A stretch of 64,000 nucleotides of DNA from Pictodentalium vernedei (GCA_031216915.1 CM062292.1:2972457-3036456), one strand, 5' to 3'. Counted from the stretch's first letter, positions 1 to 12,890 are shown. Notes: generated by a model not told the origin, from the sequence alone. Numbers and translations are program-made.

Positions 1-148
1 CAAATTCAAACCAAATATCATATTGTCAAAACCAGTGATACCCAAACCGGCCCACACAATGTCGACTGAACCGGCCGCCACAATTTCACACAAACCGACC
101 CCCAATAATATTAATTCCCCAAAATGCTCAGCCACTAATATTTTTCAT

Positions 149-512
149 GAGGGACGCGGAGGCTCAGTGGCAGACTTTTGGACTTCTGTGCTAGAGGTCC
201 CGAGTTCGATCTCCGTCTTGGACGACCTGCCTTGTGTCCTTGGGCAAGGCCCTTTATCCCTTTGCCTACATGGGGGCACGATGACGCCGTGTACTAAGGC
301 GTACTGCATATCGATGATGCATATGTCTTCAACCGCTGTAACCCTGCTTGAGCGGTGCTTGAACCGATTTAGAATGTTGAGGAGCTGACAGTTGCTCGTC
401 GCTACTCGATGGTTCTCTTCAGGTACTCCGGCCTCCCCCACCCGTAAAGGTGTCACGGTCACGATTAGCCATTGTTCATAAGTAAGTGGCCTTAATCACC
501 AATAAATAAATA
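149..512 (+). mobile_element. tRNA-derived SINE, full length (copy 1)
   Basis: The head has RNA polymerase III promoter-like boxes: GGCTCAGTGGCAGA resembles box A and GTCCCGAGTTCGATCTC resembles box B. The tail is an AATAAATAAAT-type repeat. A perfect 13-bp target duplication, TAATATTTTTCAT, flanks it at 136-148 and 513-525, which fixes both ends. A related copy lies at 10465-10822 on the opposite strand and a more diverged one near 13.6-13.9 kb. The open frames inside it on both strands are incidental. Confidence 0.85.
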
Positions 513-525
513 TAATATTTTTCAT

Positions 526-1034
526 ATGTTCCACGATCCCTCCTTTTGGGGAATAATTAAAAACCCGGAGTTGCCGCCGAAACAAATATCGATGCGGGAA
601 CGGTACTGCTAATAAAAAGGCCACACGAAATGATCATAATCGACCTCATGAGCGCGAACACGATCGTATTTACGTTTCCGCATCGATATTTGTTTTGGCA
701 GCCACTCCAGGTTGTGCAAATAGAATGGGCAATGTCTAAGAGCTGTTGCCGCTTTACCCGTGTTCAAATCTCGATAAGTTCCGGAAAAAACATAGTTTGG
801 ATCAATAAACACTTCCCAGATGTAAAGAAATACGTGAACTATCGCATACAGCCGATACAAAAAGGCTAAAGATATTCCTCCGTTCGTGTTTTGAGTTCCC
901 ATTAAAGCTTTGCTGATCGCTGAACTAGGCTAGGTCTAACCCCATTTAAAGTTCCCCTAATAAGCTGTCGAGCAGTAACAGGAACATGTATTGTTCGAAC
1001 GACTTGAATCTAATCGTGCAAATGAGATATGGAG
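526..1034. other. Unassigned spacer with a short inverted repeat
   Basis: I recognise no gene here. Overlapping frames of about 80-97 aa occur on both strands but resemble nothing I know. A 17-bp perfect inverted repeat (AACAAATATCGATGCGG at 581-597 and its complement at 678-694) encloses an 80-base loop, so the segment may be part of an unrecognised foldback element. Confidence 0.5.
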
Positions 1035-1797
1035 CATTTGCTTGTTCAAGTGATTCCACATACCGCTCTATGGATCATTGTTCAAGTGATTCCACACACC
1101 GCTCTATGGCTCATTGTTCAAGTGATTCCACAGACCGCCCTACGGCTCATTGTTCAAGTGATTCCACATACCGCTCTGTGGCTCATTATTCAAGTGATTC
1201 CACATACCACTGTATGGTTCATCGTTCAAGTGATTCCACATACCACTCTATGGCTCATTGTTCAAGTGATTCCACATACCGCTCTATGGCTCATTATTTA
1301 AGTGATTCCACATACCACTGTATGGCTCATTGTTCAAGTGATTCTACACACTGCGCCATGGCTCATTGTTCAAGTGATTCCACATACCGCCCTATGGCTC
1401 ATTGTTCAAGTGATTCCACATACCACTCTATGGCTCATTGTTCAAGTGATTCCACATACCGCCCTATGGCTCATTGTTCAAGTGAATCCACATACCGCTC
1501 TATGGATCATTGTTCAAGTGATTCCACATACCGCTCTATGGCTCATTGTTAAAGAGATTCCACATACCGCTCTATGACTCATTGTTCAAGTGAATCCACA
1601 TACCGCTCTATGGCTGATTGTTCAAGTGATTCCACATACCGCCCTATGGCTCACTGTTCGAGTGAATCCACATACCGCCCTATGGTTCATTTTTTAAGTG
1701 ATTCCACATTCCGCTCTATGGCTCATTGTTCAAGAAATTTCACATACAGCTCTATGGCTCATAGTTCAAGTGATTCCACATACCGCCCTATGGCGGT
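1035..1797 (+). repeat. 36-bp tandem repeat array, about 21 copies
   Basis: Units contain GATTCCACATACCGCTCTAT followed by GGCTCATTGTTCAAGT. The period is 36 bp, a multiple of three, so long frames with a 12-residue periodicity stay open in more than one phase. That makes them by-products of the repeat and not genes. Copies differ by scattered substitutions. The array abuts the 66-bp satellite directly at about 1797. Confidence 0.9.
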
Positions 1798-4700
1798 TAA
1801 AGTAGGATAAAACAACTGACAGCAGCTTGTTTCCCTAGGCCTACAGTGGGTTGGGTTTACTGATAAAGTAGTTAACCACAACTGACGGGAACTAGTTTCC
1901 CCAGGCCTTCAGTGGGTTGTGTTAAGGGTTAAAGTAGTATACCACAACTGATGGGAACTTGTTTTCCTAAGCCTCCAGTGGGTTGGGTTAAGGGTTAAAG
2001 TAGGATACCACAACTGACGGGGACTAGTTTCCCTAAGCCTACAGTGGGTTGGCTTAAGGGTTAAATTAGGATACCATAACTGACGGGAACTAGTTTCCCT
2101 AGGCCTCCGTTGGGTTGGTTTAGGGGTTAAAATAGGTTACCACAACTGATGGCAGTAATTTCCCTTAAGCCGCCAGTGGGTTGGGTTTAGGGTTAAAGTA
2201 GGATACCACAACTGTCTGCAATTGGTTTCCCTAAGCCTCAAGTGGGTTGGGTGAAGGGTTAAAGTAGGATACCTCCACTGACGACAACTGGTTTCCCTAA
2301 GCCTCGAGTGGGTTGGGGTAAGGGTTAAAGTAGGATACTTCAACTGGTTTCCCTAATCCTCCAGTAGGTTGGGTTAGGAATTAAAGTACTATATCACAAC
2401 TGACAGGAAGTGGTTTCCCTCGGCCTACAGTTGGTTGGATTAACGGGTAAAGTAGGATTCCACATCTGATGGCAACTGGTTTACCTAAGCCTCCAGTGGG
2501 TTGGGTTAGGGGTTAAAGTAGGATACCACAACTGACAGGAACTAGTTTCCCTAGGTATCCAGCGGATTGGGTTAAAGGTTAAAGTAGGATACCACAACTG
2601 ACGGGAATTGGTTTCCCTTGGCATCCAGTGGGTTGGGTTAAGGCTTAATGTAGTATACCACAACTGACGGGAACAAGTTTCCCGAAGTCTTCAGTGGGTT
2701 GGGTTAAGTGTTAAAGTAGGATACTACAACTGACGGGAATTGGTTTCCCTAGGCATCCAGTGGGTTGGGTTAAGGCTTAATGTAGTATACCACAACTGAT
2801 GGGAACAAGTTTCCCGAAGTCTTCAGTGGGTTGGGTTAAGGGTTAAAGTAGGATACCACAACTGACGGGAACTAGTTTCACTAAGCCTCAAGTGGGTTGG
2901 GTTAAGGGTTAAAGTAGGATACCACAACTGAGGGAACTGGTTTCCCTAGGTATCCTTCGGATTGGGTTAAAGGTTAAAGTAGGATACCACAACTGACGGG
3001 AATTGGTTTCCCTAGGCATCCAGTGGGTTGGGTTAAGGCTTAATGTAGTATACCACAACTGACGGGAACAAGTTTCCCTAGGCATCCAGTGGGTTGGGTT
3101 AAGGCTTAATGTAGTATACCACAACTGATGGCAACTAGTTTCACTAGGCCTTCAATGGGCAGGGTTAAGGGTTAAAGTAAGATACCACAAATGACGGGAA
3201 TTTGTTTCCCTAAGCCTTCAGTGGTTTGGGTTAAGGGTCAAAGTTTGATACCACAACTGACGGGAAATAGTTTCCCTAAGCCTCCAGGGGGTTGGGGCAA
3301 TGGTTATTCCACAACTGACAACAACTAATTTCCCTAAACCTTCAGTGGGTTGAGCTAAGGGTTAAAGTAGGATACCACAACTGTCAAGAACTGGTTTCCC
3401 TAAGCTTAAAGTGGGTTGCATTAATGGTTAAAGTAGGATACCACAACTGACGGCAACTGGTTTCCCTAGGTCTCCAGCGGGTTGGGTTTAGGGTTAAAGT
3501 AGGATACCACAACTGACGGGAACTAGTTTGCCGAAGTCTTCAGTGGGTTGTGTTAAGGGTTAAAGTAGGATACCACAACTGACGGGAATTGGTTTCACTA
3601 GGCATCCAGTGGGTTGGGTTAAGGCTTAATGTAGTATACCACAACTGACGGGAATTGGTTTCCCTAGGCATCCAGTGGGTTGGGTTAAGGCTTAATGTAG
3701 TATACCACAACTGATGGCAACTAGTTTCTCTAGGCCTTCAATGGGCAGGGTTAAGGGTTAAAGTAAGATACCACAACTGACGGGAATTTGTTTCCCTAAG
3801 CCTTCAGTGGTTTGGGTTAAGGGTCAAAGTTTGATACCACAACTGACGGGAAATAGTTTCCCTAAGCCTCCAGTGGGTTGGGACAATGGTTATTCCACAA
3901 CTGACAGCAACTAATTTCCCTAAATCTTCAGTGGGTTGAGCTAAGGGTTAAAGTAGGATACCACAACTGTCAAGAACTGGTTTCCCTAAGCTTAAAGTGG
4001 GTTGCATTAATGGTTAAAGTAGGATACCACAACTGACGGCAACTGGTTTCTCTAGGTCTTCAGCGGGTTGGGTTTAGGGTTAAAGTAGGATACCACAACT
4101 GACGGGAACTAGTTTCCCTAAGCCTTCTTTGGGTTGAGTTAAGGGTTAAAGTAGGATACCACAACTGACGGGAACTAGTTTCCCTAAGTCTCAAGTGGGT
4201 TGTGTTAAGGGTTAAAGTAGGATACCACAATAGACGGGAACTGGTTTCCCTAATCCTCCAGTGGGTTGGATTAAGTGTTAAAGTAAGATTCCACAACTGA
4301 CTGGAACTGGTTTACCAAAGCCTCGTGTGGGTTGGGTTAGGGGTTAATGTAAGATACTACAACTGATGGGAACTGGTTTCCCTAAACCTCCAGTGGGATG
4401 GGTTAAGGGTTGAAGTAGGATTCCTCAGCTGACTAGAACTGGTTTCCCTAAGCCTCCAGTGGGTTGGGTTAAGGGTTAAAGTAGGATATCACAACTGACA
4501 GGAACTGGTTTCCCTAAGCCTCCAGTGGGTTGGGTTAGGGGTTAAAGTAGGATACCACAACTGACGGGAACTGGTTTCCCTAAGCCTCGAGTGAGTTGGG
4601 TTAAGGGTAAAAGTAGGATTCCACAGCTGACTGCAACTGGTTTCCCTAAGGCTCCTGTGGGTTGGGTTAAGGGTTAAACTAGATACCACAACTGACTGGA

Positions 4701-7700
4701 ACTGCTTTCCCTAAGCCTTCAGTGGGGTGGGTTAAGGGTTAAAGTAGGATACCACAACTGATGGCAACTGGTTTACCTAAGCCTCCAGTGGGTTGGGTTA
4801 AGGGTTAAAGTAGGATACCACAACTGATGGCAACTGGTCTACCTAAGCCTCCAGTGGGTTGGGTTAAGGGTTAAAGTAGGATACCATAACTGACGGCAAC
4901 TGGTTTCCCTAAGCCTCCAGTGGGTTGGGTTTAGGGTTAAAGTAGGATACTGCAACTGATGGCAACTGGTTTCCCTAAGTCTCCAGTGGGTTGCATTAAG
5001 GGTTAAACTAGAATACCAAAACTGTCTGGAACTGGTTTCCCAAATCGTCCAGTGGGTTGGGATAAGGATTTAAGTAGGATACCTCAACTGACGGGAACTG
5101 GTTTCCCTATGCCTCCAGTGGGTTCGGTTAGTAGTTAAAGTAGGACACCACAACTGACTGGAACTGGTTTCCCTAAGCCTTCAGTGGGGTGGGTTAAGGG
5201 TTAAAGTAGGATACCACAACTGATGGCAACTGGTTTACCTAAGCCTCCAGTGGGTTGGGTTAAGGGTTAAAGTAGGATACCACAACTGATGGCAACTGGT
5301 TTACCTAAGCCTCCAGTGGGTTGGGTTAAGGGTTAAAGTAGGATACCACAATAGACGGGAACTGGTTTCCCTAATCCTCCAGTGGGTTGGATTAAGTGTT
5401 AAAGTAAGATTCCACAACTGACTGGAACTGGTTTACCAAAGCCTCGTGTGGGTTGGGTTAGGGGTTAATGTAAGATACTATAACTGATGGGAACTGGTTT
5501 CCCTAAACCTCCAGTGGGATGGGTTAAGGGTTGAAGTAGGATTCCTCAGCTGACTAGAACTGGTTTCCCTAAGCCTCCAGTGGGTTGGGTTATGGGTTAA
5601 AGTAGGATATCACAACTGACAGGAACTGGTTTCCCTAAGCCTCCAGTGGGTTGGGTTAGGGGTTAAAGTAGGATACCACAACTGACGGGAACTGGTTTCC
5701 CTAAGCCTTCAGTGGGGTGGGTTAAGGGTTAAAGTAGGATACCACAACTGATGGCAACTGGTTTACCTAAGCCTCCAGTGGGTTGGGTTAAGGGTTAAAG
5801 TAGGATACCACAACTGATGGGAACTAGTTTCCCTTGGCCTCCAGTGGGTTGGGTTTACAGTTAAAGTACGATTCCACAACTGCCATGAACTGGCTTCCCT
5901 AAGCCTTCAGTGGGTTGGGTAAGTGTTAAAGTAGGATACCAGAACTGACGGCAACTGGTTTAACTAAGCTTCCGGTGGGTTGGGTTAGGGGTTAAAGTAG
6001 GATACCCCAACTGACGGCAACTGGTTTCCCTAAGCCTCAAGTGGTTTTGGTTTACAGTTAAAGTAGGATACCACAACTGACGGGAATTGGTTTCCCTAGG
6101 ACTTCAGTGGTTTGGATTAGGGGTTAAAGTTGGATTCCACAACTGACGAGGACTGGTTTTTCTAGGCCTTCCATAGGTTGGGTTAACGTTTAAAGTATGA
6201 TACCACAACTGACGGCAACTGGTTTCCCTAAGACTCCAGCGGTTTGGGTTAAGGGTTAAAGTAGGATACCACAACTGACGGGAACTGGTTTCCCTAAGCC
6301 TCCAGTGGGTTTGGTTAGGGGTTCAAGTAGGATACCACAACTGACAGGAACTGGTTCCCCTAAGCCTTCTGTGGGTTGGGTTAAGGGTCAAAGTAGGATT
6401 CCACAACTGATGGGAACTAGTTTCCCTAAGCCTCCAGTGGGTTGGGTTAAGGGTTAAAGTGAAATACCAAAACTGATGGCAACTGGTTTCCCTAAGCCTT
6501 CAGTGGTTTGAGTTAAGGATTAAAGTAGGATACCACAACGGACAGCAACAGGTTTCCCTAAGCCTCCAGTAGGTTGGCTTAGGGGTTAAAGTAGGATACC
6601 ACAACTGATGGCAACTAGTTTCCCAGGCCTTCAATGGGTTAGGTTAAGGGGTAAAGTAGGATGCCACAACTGGCGGGAATTTGTTTCCCTTATCCTCCAG
6701 TGGGTTGGGTTAAGGGTTAAAGTAAAATACCAAAACTGATGGCAACTGGTTTCCCTAAGTCTTCAGTGGATTGGTTCAAGGGTTAAAGTAGTATACCACA
6801 ACTGACGGCAACTGGTTTCCCTAAGCCTCCAGTGGGTTGGGCAAAGGGTTAAAGTAGGATACCACAACTGACGGGAACTAGTTTCCCTAAGCCTCCAGTG
6901 GGTTGTGTTTATGGTTAAAGTAGGATACCACAACGGACGGCCACTGGTTTCCCTAGGCCTCCAGTGGTTTGGTTACGTTTTAAAGTAGAATACCACAACT
7001 GACAGGAATTGGTTCCCCTAGGCCCCCAGTGGGTTGTGTTAGAGGTTAAAGTGGGATACCACAACTGGCGGTAAATGGTTTCACTAAGCCTCGAGTGTGT
7101 TTGGTTAAGGGTTAAAGTAGGATACCACAACTGACGGGAATAGGTTTCCATAAGCCTCCAGTGGGTTGGGTTTGAGGATTAAAGTACGATACTGCTACCG
7201 CTGGTAACTGGTTTCTCAAGGGCTCCAGTGGGTTGGATTAACGGTTCAAGTAGGATACCACAACTGACTTCAACTGGTTTCCCTAGGCCTCCTCTGGGTA
7301 GGGTTAAAGTTTAAAGTAGGATACCACAACTGACGTGAATTGATTTTTTAAAGCCTCCAGTGGGTTGGGTTAAGGGTTAAAGTAGGATACCAAAACTGAC
7401 GGGAACTAGTTTTCCGAAGTCTCCAGTGTGTTGGGTTAAGAGTTAAAGTAGGATACCACAACTGACGGGAACTAGTTTTCCTAAGCCTCCAGTGGGTTGG
7501 GTTAAGAGTTAAAGTAGGATACCACAACTGACGGGAACTAGTTTTCCTAAGCCTCCAGTGGGTTGGGTTAAGAGTTAAATAGGATACCACAACTGATGGG
7601 AACTATTTTCCCAAACCTCCGGTGGATTGGGTTAGGGGTTAAAGTAGGATACCACAACTGACGACAACTAGTTTTCCTAAGGCTCCTTTGGGTTGGGTTA

Positions 7701-8935
7701 AGAGTTTGAGTAGGATACCACAACTGACGGCTACAGGTTTCCCTAAGCCTCCAGTGGGTTGGGTTAAGGGTTGAAGTAGGATTCCACAACTGACGGCAAC
7801 TAGTTTCCCTATGCCTACAGTGGGTTGGGTTAAGGGTTAAAGTAGGATACACAACTGATGGCAGATGTTTTCCGTAAGCCTCCAGGGGTTGGGTTAAGGG
7901 TTAAAGTAGGATACACAACTGACGGCAGATGTTTTCCCTAAGCCTCCAGTGGGTTGGGTTAAGAGTTAAAGTAGGATACCACAACTGACGGCAACTAGTT
8001 TCCCTAAGCCTTCAGTCGGTTGGGTTAAGAGTTGAAGTAGGATACCACAACTGACGGCTACAGGTTTCCCTAAGCCTCCAGTGGGTTGGTTTAAGAGTTA
8101 AAGTAGGATACCACAACTGACGGGAACTGGTTTCCCTAAGCCTCCAGTGGGTTGGGTTAAGAGTTAAAGTAGGATTCCACAACTGACGGCCACTAGTTTC
8201 CCTAAGCCTACAGTGGGTTGGGTTAAGAGTTAAAGTAGGATACCACAACTGACGGCTACAGGTTTCACTAAACCTCCAGTGGGTTGGGTTAAGGGTTAAA
8301 GTAGGATACCACAACTGACGGCTATAGGTTTCCCTAAGCCTCCAGTGGGTTGGTTTAACGGTTAAAGTAGGATACCACAACTGACGGCAACTGGTTTCCC
8401 TAAGCCTCCAGGGGTTGGGTTAAGGGTCTGTATGCTCAACTGAAGGAAACTGGTTTCCCTAAGCCTCCTGTGTGTTGGGTTACGGGTGAAAGTAGGATAC
8501 CACAACTGCGGGAACTGGTTTCCCCAAGCCTTCAGTGGGTTGGGTTAAGGGTTAAAGTAGGATACCACAACTTCCGAAACTCGTTTCTGTAAGCCTCCAG
8601 GGGGTTGGGTTAAGGGTTAAATTAGGATACCACGACTGATTGCAACTGGTTTCCCTAAGCTGCTTTTAGTGGGTTTTGTTAAGGGTTAAATTAGGATACC
8701 ACCACGGACAGCAACTGGTTTCCCTAAGCCTCCAGTGGGTTGTGTTAAGGGTTAAAGTGGGATTTCACAACTGATGGAATTGGTTTTAATAGGCTCCCAG
8801 TGGGTTGGGTTTGGGGTTAAAGTAGGATACTACAGCTGACGGCAAATGGTTTCCGTAAGCCTCCAGTGGGTTGTTTTAAGGGTTAAAGTAGGATACCACA
8901 ACTGACTGTAATTGTTTTTCCTAAGCCTCCAGCCT
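1798..8935 (+). repeat. 66-bp satellite array, main block (about 108 copies)
   Basis: Units carry the landmarks GTTAAAGTAGGATACCACAA, CTGACGGGAACTGGTTTCCC and TAAGCCTCCAGTGGGTTGGG. Spacing between equivalent landmarks is 66 bp. The period is a multiple of three, so minus-strand frames with a 22-residue periodicity (WYPTLTLNPTHWRLRE and variants) remain open; these are not genes. Higher-order duplication is visible: stretches near 3121 and 3709 match each other (about nine units apart), as do stretches near 4212 and 5335 (about seventeen units apart). Confidence 0.95.
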
Positions 8936-9583
8936 GATATTGCGGACACGATCACCGAATGGGACAATGCATCTAGCTTTTATAGTATATCTATAATTTA
9001 CGTCAGTTTATTGCGGGCCCGATCACCGAATGGGACAATGTATCTCGCTTTTATAGCATATCTATAATTTACGTCAGTTTATTGCGGGCCCGGTCACTGA
9101 ATGGGACAACGGATCTCGCTTTTATAGCATATCTATAATTTACGTCAGTTTATTGCGGGCCCGGTCACTGAATGGGACAACGCATCTCGCTTTTATAGTA
9201 TATCTATAATTTACGTCAGTTTATTGCGGGCTCGGTCACTGAATGGGACAATGTATCTCGCTTTTATAGCATATCTATGATTTACGTCAGTTTATTGCGG
9301 GCCCGGTCACTGAATGGGACAACGCATCTCGCTTTTATAGTATATCTATAATTTACGTCAGTTTATTGCGGGCTCGGTCACTGAATGGGACATTGTATCT
9401 CGCTTTTATAGCATATCTATGATTTACGTCAGTTTATTGCGGGCCCGGTCACTGAATGGGACAACGCATCTCGCTTTTATAGTATATCTATAATTTACGT
9501 CAGTTTATTGCGGGCTCGGTCACTGAATGGGACAATGCATCTCGCTTTTATAGTTTTAATAGTGTGAAAATTCATATGCATGA
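8936..9583 (+). repeat. 71-bp satellite block inside the 66-bp satellite
   Basis: About nine units of 71 bp with landmarks TATAATTTACGTCAGTTTAT and CACTGAATGGGACAATGTAT. From about 9120 to 9540 alternate units carry different diagnostic bases (ACAACGCA versus ACAATGTA, and CTATAATT versus CTATGATT), giving a 142-bp dimeric higher-order repeat. The block ends with a non-repeated tail (TTTTATAGTTTTAATAGTGT through ATGCATGA) that also ends the larger 71-bp array at 18.3 kb. Confidence 0.92.
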
Positions 9584-10094
9584 TGGGTTAAAGTAGGATA
9601 CCACAACTGATGGCAACTGGTTTCCCTAGGCCTTCGGTGGGTTGGGTTAAGAGTTAAAGTACGATACCACAACTGTATGGAATTGGTTTCCCTAAGCCTC
9701 AAGTGGGTTGGGTGAAGGGTTAAAGTAGGATACCACATCCGACGGGAACTGGTTTCCCTGAGCCTTCAGTGGTTTGGGTCAAGGGTTGAAGTAGGATACC
9801 ACAAATGACGTGAACTAGTTTCCCTAAGTGGGTTGGGTTTACGGTTAAAGTAGGATGCCAGATCGGATGGCAGCTGCTTTCCCTAGGCCTCCAGTGGTTT
9901 GGCTTAAGTGTTTAAGTAGGATACCACAACTGGTGGAATTGGTTTTAATAGGCTCACAGAGGGTTGGGTTTGGGGTTAAAGTAGGATACTACAGCTGACG
10001 GCAAATGGTTTCCGTAAGCCTCCAGTGGGTTGGTTTAAGGGTTAAAGTAGGATACCACAGCTGACTGTAATTGTTTTTCCTAAGCCTCCAGCCT
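9584..10094 (+). repeat. 66-bp satellite, second block (duplicated array end)
   Basis: The 66-bp units resume after the 71-bp block. The last 170 bases (about 9925-10094) closely copy the end of the main block (about 8765-8937), including the terminal CTAAGCCTCCAGCCTGAT, so the end of the array was duplicated. Confidence 0.9.
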
Positions 10095-10464
10095 GATTTG
10101 TCTCTCAATATACTACGCCTCCTTGAACATCTTAAGATGTGACATGAGATTCCATTATTTGATTTGTCTCTCAATATACCACGCCTCCTTCAAAATCGTA
10201 AGATGTGATTTGTCTCTCCATATACCACGCCTCCTTCAAAATCTTAAGATGTGATTTGTCTCTCCATATACCACGCCTCCTTCATAATCGTAAGATGTGA
10301 CAGGAGATCCTCTCATTTGGTTTGTTTCTTTATAAACTACGCCTTGAAAATCTTAAGATGTGACAGAATACCCCCCCTCATTTGATTTGTCTGTCAATAT
10401 GCTACGCCTATTTTAAAATCTTAAGATGTGACAAAAGACCCCCTTATTTGATTTGTCTCTCAAT
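10095..10464 (+). repeat. Variable 46-67 bp repeat (GATTTGTCTCTCAATATACC family)
   Basis: Degenerate units contain GATTTGTCTCTCAATATACC, ACGCCTCCTT and ATCTTAAGATGTGA. Some have an extra segment of about 20 bases (ACAGGAGATCCTCTCATTT-like). The array continues after the SINE, from about 10823 to 10925. Confidence 0.8.
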
Positions 10465-10822
10465 ATTTATTTATTTATTGGTGTTTAATGTCACATACTT
10501 ATGCACAATGGGTAATCGTGACCGTGACAGTTTTATGGTTGAAGGAAGCCGGTGTACCCGAAGAGAACCACCGTGCATCGACGAGTAACTGTCAGCTCCT
10601 CAACATTCTAACTCTGTTCAAGCTCCTTTCAAGCAGGGTTACAGAGGTTGAAGACATATGCATCATCGACGCGCAGAACTCCTTAGTACACGGCGTCATC
10701 GTGCCCCCATGCAAGCAACCGGGATAAAATGCCTCGCCCAAGGCCAAAACACGGACAGGGATCGAACTCGGGACCTCTGCTATAGAAGTCCAACAGTCTA
10801 CCACTGAACCACCGCGCTCCTG
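10465..10822 (-). mobile_element. tRNA-derived SINE (copy 2), inserted in the repeat
   Basis: On the minus strand the head reads GCGGTGGTTCAGTGGTAGAC (box A-like) and then GGTCCCGAGTTCGATCCC (box B). The tail is CAATAAATAAATAAAT. A 10-bp target duplication GTCTCTCAAT lies at 10455-10464 and 10823-10832, and the site is a unit of the local tandem repeat. This copy keeps the tRNA-like head better than copy 1. Confidence 0.88.
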
Positions 10823-10925
10823 GTCTCTCAATGTATTATGCCTCCTTGAAAAATTTAACATCTCACAGAACATCCACTCATTTAATTAGTCTCTCAACAT
10901 ACTACGCCTCCTTGAAAATCGACAG
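10823..10925 (+). repeat. Continuation of the 46-67 bp repeat after the SINE
   Basis: Two more degenerate units (GTCTCTCAATGTATTATGCC and GTCTCTCAACATACTACGCC) follow the SINE and then the array ends. Confidence 0.75.
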
Positions 10926-12749
10926 AATGTCCATGTTTAGTTCCATATTTAAAATATTGTCTTATCGTGTCCATGGACGTGGCGACAGGGGGTGGGTGGG
11001 GGTGTAGGGGAAGGGTGTCAACACTCCCAATCCAAAATTTCTTGTAGTTGGAAATGAGGAGTGCAAGTCTTGAGTAGTTGGAAATTCCATCTATCTGGAT
11101 TTTAGAGCTTCTTTAGCGATGCTGATGTCTCCTTTACTTCCCAAAATTTCAACTCAGTTTCAAATCGGCAAACAATTCTAACTGTTACTATTTACAACTA
11201 TAGTGTACGTAATATCGAGCCCTGTAAGTATGCGTGATGTCAATCGGTACCAGATTTCTATAGTACATTTATTTATCGAAATAAAAGAAAATCTTCGAAA
11301 TGCACTTCAAGAAAATCACATCATGTAAAATCGTTATCCTGAGTTAATTCTATCACTCACAGTGAGATGAAACCTTGAAAATTGATCATTCCTGCATAAG
11401 ATCTGATTTAATGTTAGGACAGTGTGCTTTGCTCACAGTTCCAAGCTTTGGCGTTTGTTTTGCACATATTCAATTCCCAGGAGAATACCGAATATTAAAT
11501 AACCTGATACTTCTATCATAAATCTATTGGGTTACTAGAATCAACTCTATGCCCCCTTTCATAGCGTCATTTTCAAAATCTTTCTCGGTAGTGAATTTCC
11601 AACAACTGGGAGGGACCGGTAAGGAAGTCCCCCCCCCCCCCCCGGTCACTCACACCTAGTCAGAAATTCACGACCCTACACTACCCCAGTCGGAAATCTC
11701 TAACCACGTCACTTATCGAGTCGAAACATGGTTTTATCCTGATGGGGCGGTATGTTAACTGGTAGAGTGCTGAAAGCCCATATTTGGGCTTTATTCTGAA
11801 TTGTCGGTACCACATCTTACAGGCTTCATATTCTGTGGATGTTCTACATATCACCTTTGAAGTGAAATTATTTTGTCTGTTAGGATTTGCCTTGTTACAA
11901 TTTATGGGAGAGTGCCTTTTGGCACTCTCCCATAAATTGTAGCAAGGCAAAGATATGTGAACAAATTTTGATGACCAAAAATAATTCAGCAGTCTAGCAG
12001 TTAAATGTCGTGCCAAAAATGTGCCTTTTTCTAAAGATAGAGGTGCGAGATTCAACTACATTCCTGTGTGTGTTGTATATCTACCATGACACTAAGGCAC
12101 ACTGTCCGTCAATAACCAGTATGCTGGTGCCCTTGCACATCATGACACCCCGTCCACCAATCCGAAATGTTCCATACATCCCTGTTAAAAGGATATGTGA
12201 ACCTTTGATAATTCATCATCTACCGAAAACATTGTCGGCCCCAGAGATTTTATAGTAAAAGTCAATTGGAAAATCAGTGTTAAATAATTAGTATTAATCA
12301 ACGTTGTTTGATGACGGATTGATTAAAATAATAATTAATACTCCTTTAATCTGCTCAAACTATTTATTTATGACTAATGTTACAGTCAGTTTTCAAAATA
12401 AATCATTTTATTCATTCTTCAGAGCTTTGGTTCATGCACATGATCGAGATTCCAACGCTGTCGATGTATGTTTTTCATGCCAAGACTAGCCTGTTGTTTT
12501 AAGTGTGTTCATTTTTGTAAATGTCTCACTGCCTCTTTTGAACGTGAACTCCACTGGAATTGTAATTTTTTCTGCCTTTTTCATGATCATGTATTCGTAT
12601 CTGCAAAGCAAGAAACAGGTAGAGTGTTATAATCAAAGTAAAAAGTGTCCGTTTCTGAATTGGATCAAGTCCTGATCCTGAAAACTTACATCACTGGGAA
12701 ACGATACAAACAGTAAAATAATTCAAAGTCAAGAAAAACATACAGTTAA
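10926..12749. other. Non-coding spacer with a C tract and a hairpin
   Basis: I see no gene. A pure C tract of about 15 bases lies near 11629-11643 and a palindrome lies at 11887-11950. Around 11980-12060 there are weak tRNA-like boxes (GTCTAGCAGTTAAA and GGTGCGAGATTCAACTAC) that may be an old, decayed SINE. Open frames of 60-124 aa look like chance. Confidence 0.5.
11887..11950. repeat. Palindrome with 30-bp arms
   Basis: Arms 11887-11916 and 11921-11950 are inverse complements with one mismatch, around a 4-base TTTT loop. Transcripts would fold into a long hairpin. No terminal duplication was identified. Confidence 0.85.
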
Positions 12750-12890
12750 AACTAGGTGTCGAATGGCACCCAAAGCAAGGCAGGTTCTCCTTGTTACCCA
12801 TAGCAAACACAAGCAATGTTCCTGCCAATGGACCTCCATTGGTTGAAACTTTACTTGTGCACAGGCCACATGTGCAGAATTTGATAGCCT
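12750..12890 (+). repeat. Dispersed repeat copy (GGCACCCAAAGCA family)
   Basis: The segment runs from GAATGGCACCCAAAGCAAGG through AATGGACCTCCATTGGTTGA to ACAGGCCACATGTGCAGA. Related stretches occur at about 41605-41755, 47440-47540 and 60695-60812. It is an interspersed repeat of unknown class; I see no tRNA-like head or coding capacity. Confidence 0.65.

Noticed and set aside
1035-1797. Regular repeats at 1.0-1.8 kb and elsewhere as CRISPR arrays
   Set aside because: Units are contiguous without unique spacers, and the context is animal nuclear DNA.
986-1810. Long open frames with a 12-residue repeat (HCSSDSTYRSMA) as a secreted repetitive protein
   Set aside because: The period of 36 bp is a multiple of three, two phases stay open together, and there is no start context, signal peptide or non-repeat domain.
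1798-8935. GGGTTAAGGGTTA words in the 66-bp satellite as telomeric DNA
   Set aside because: They occur once per 66-bp unit and are not tandem TTAGGG hexamers; the resemblance is local.
2137-9738. Minus-strand frames with a 22-residue repeat (WYPTLTLNPTHWRLRE) as genes
   Set aside because: They follow from a 66-bp satellite whose length is a multiple of three; frames start and stop at random within it.
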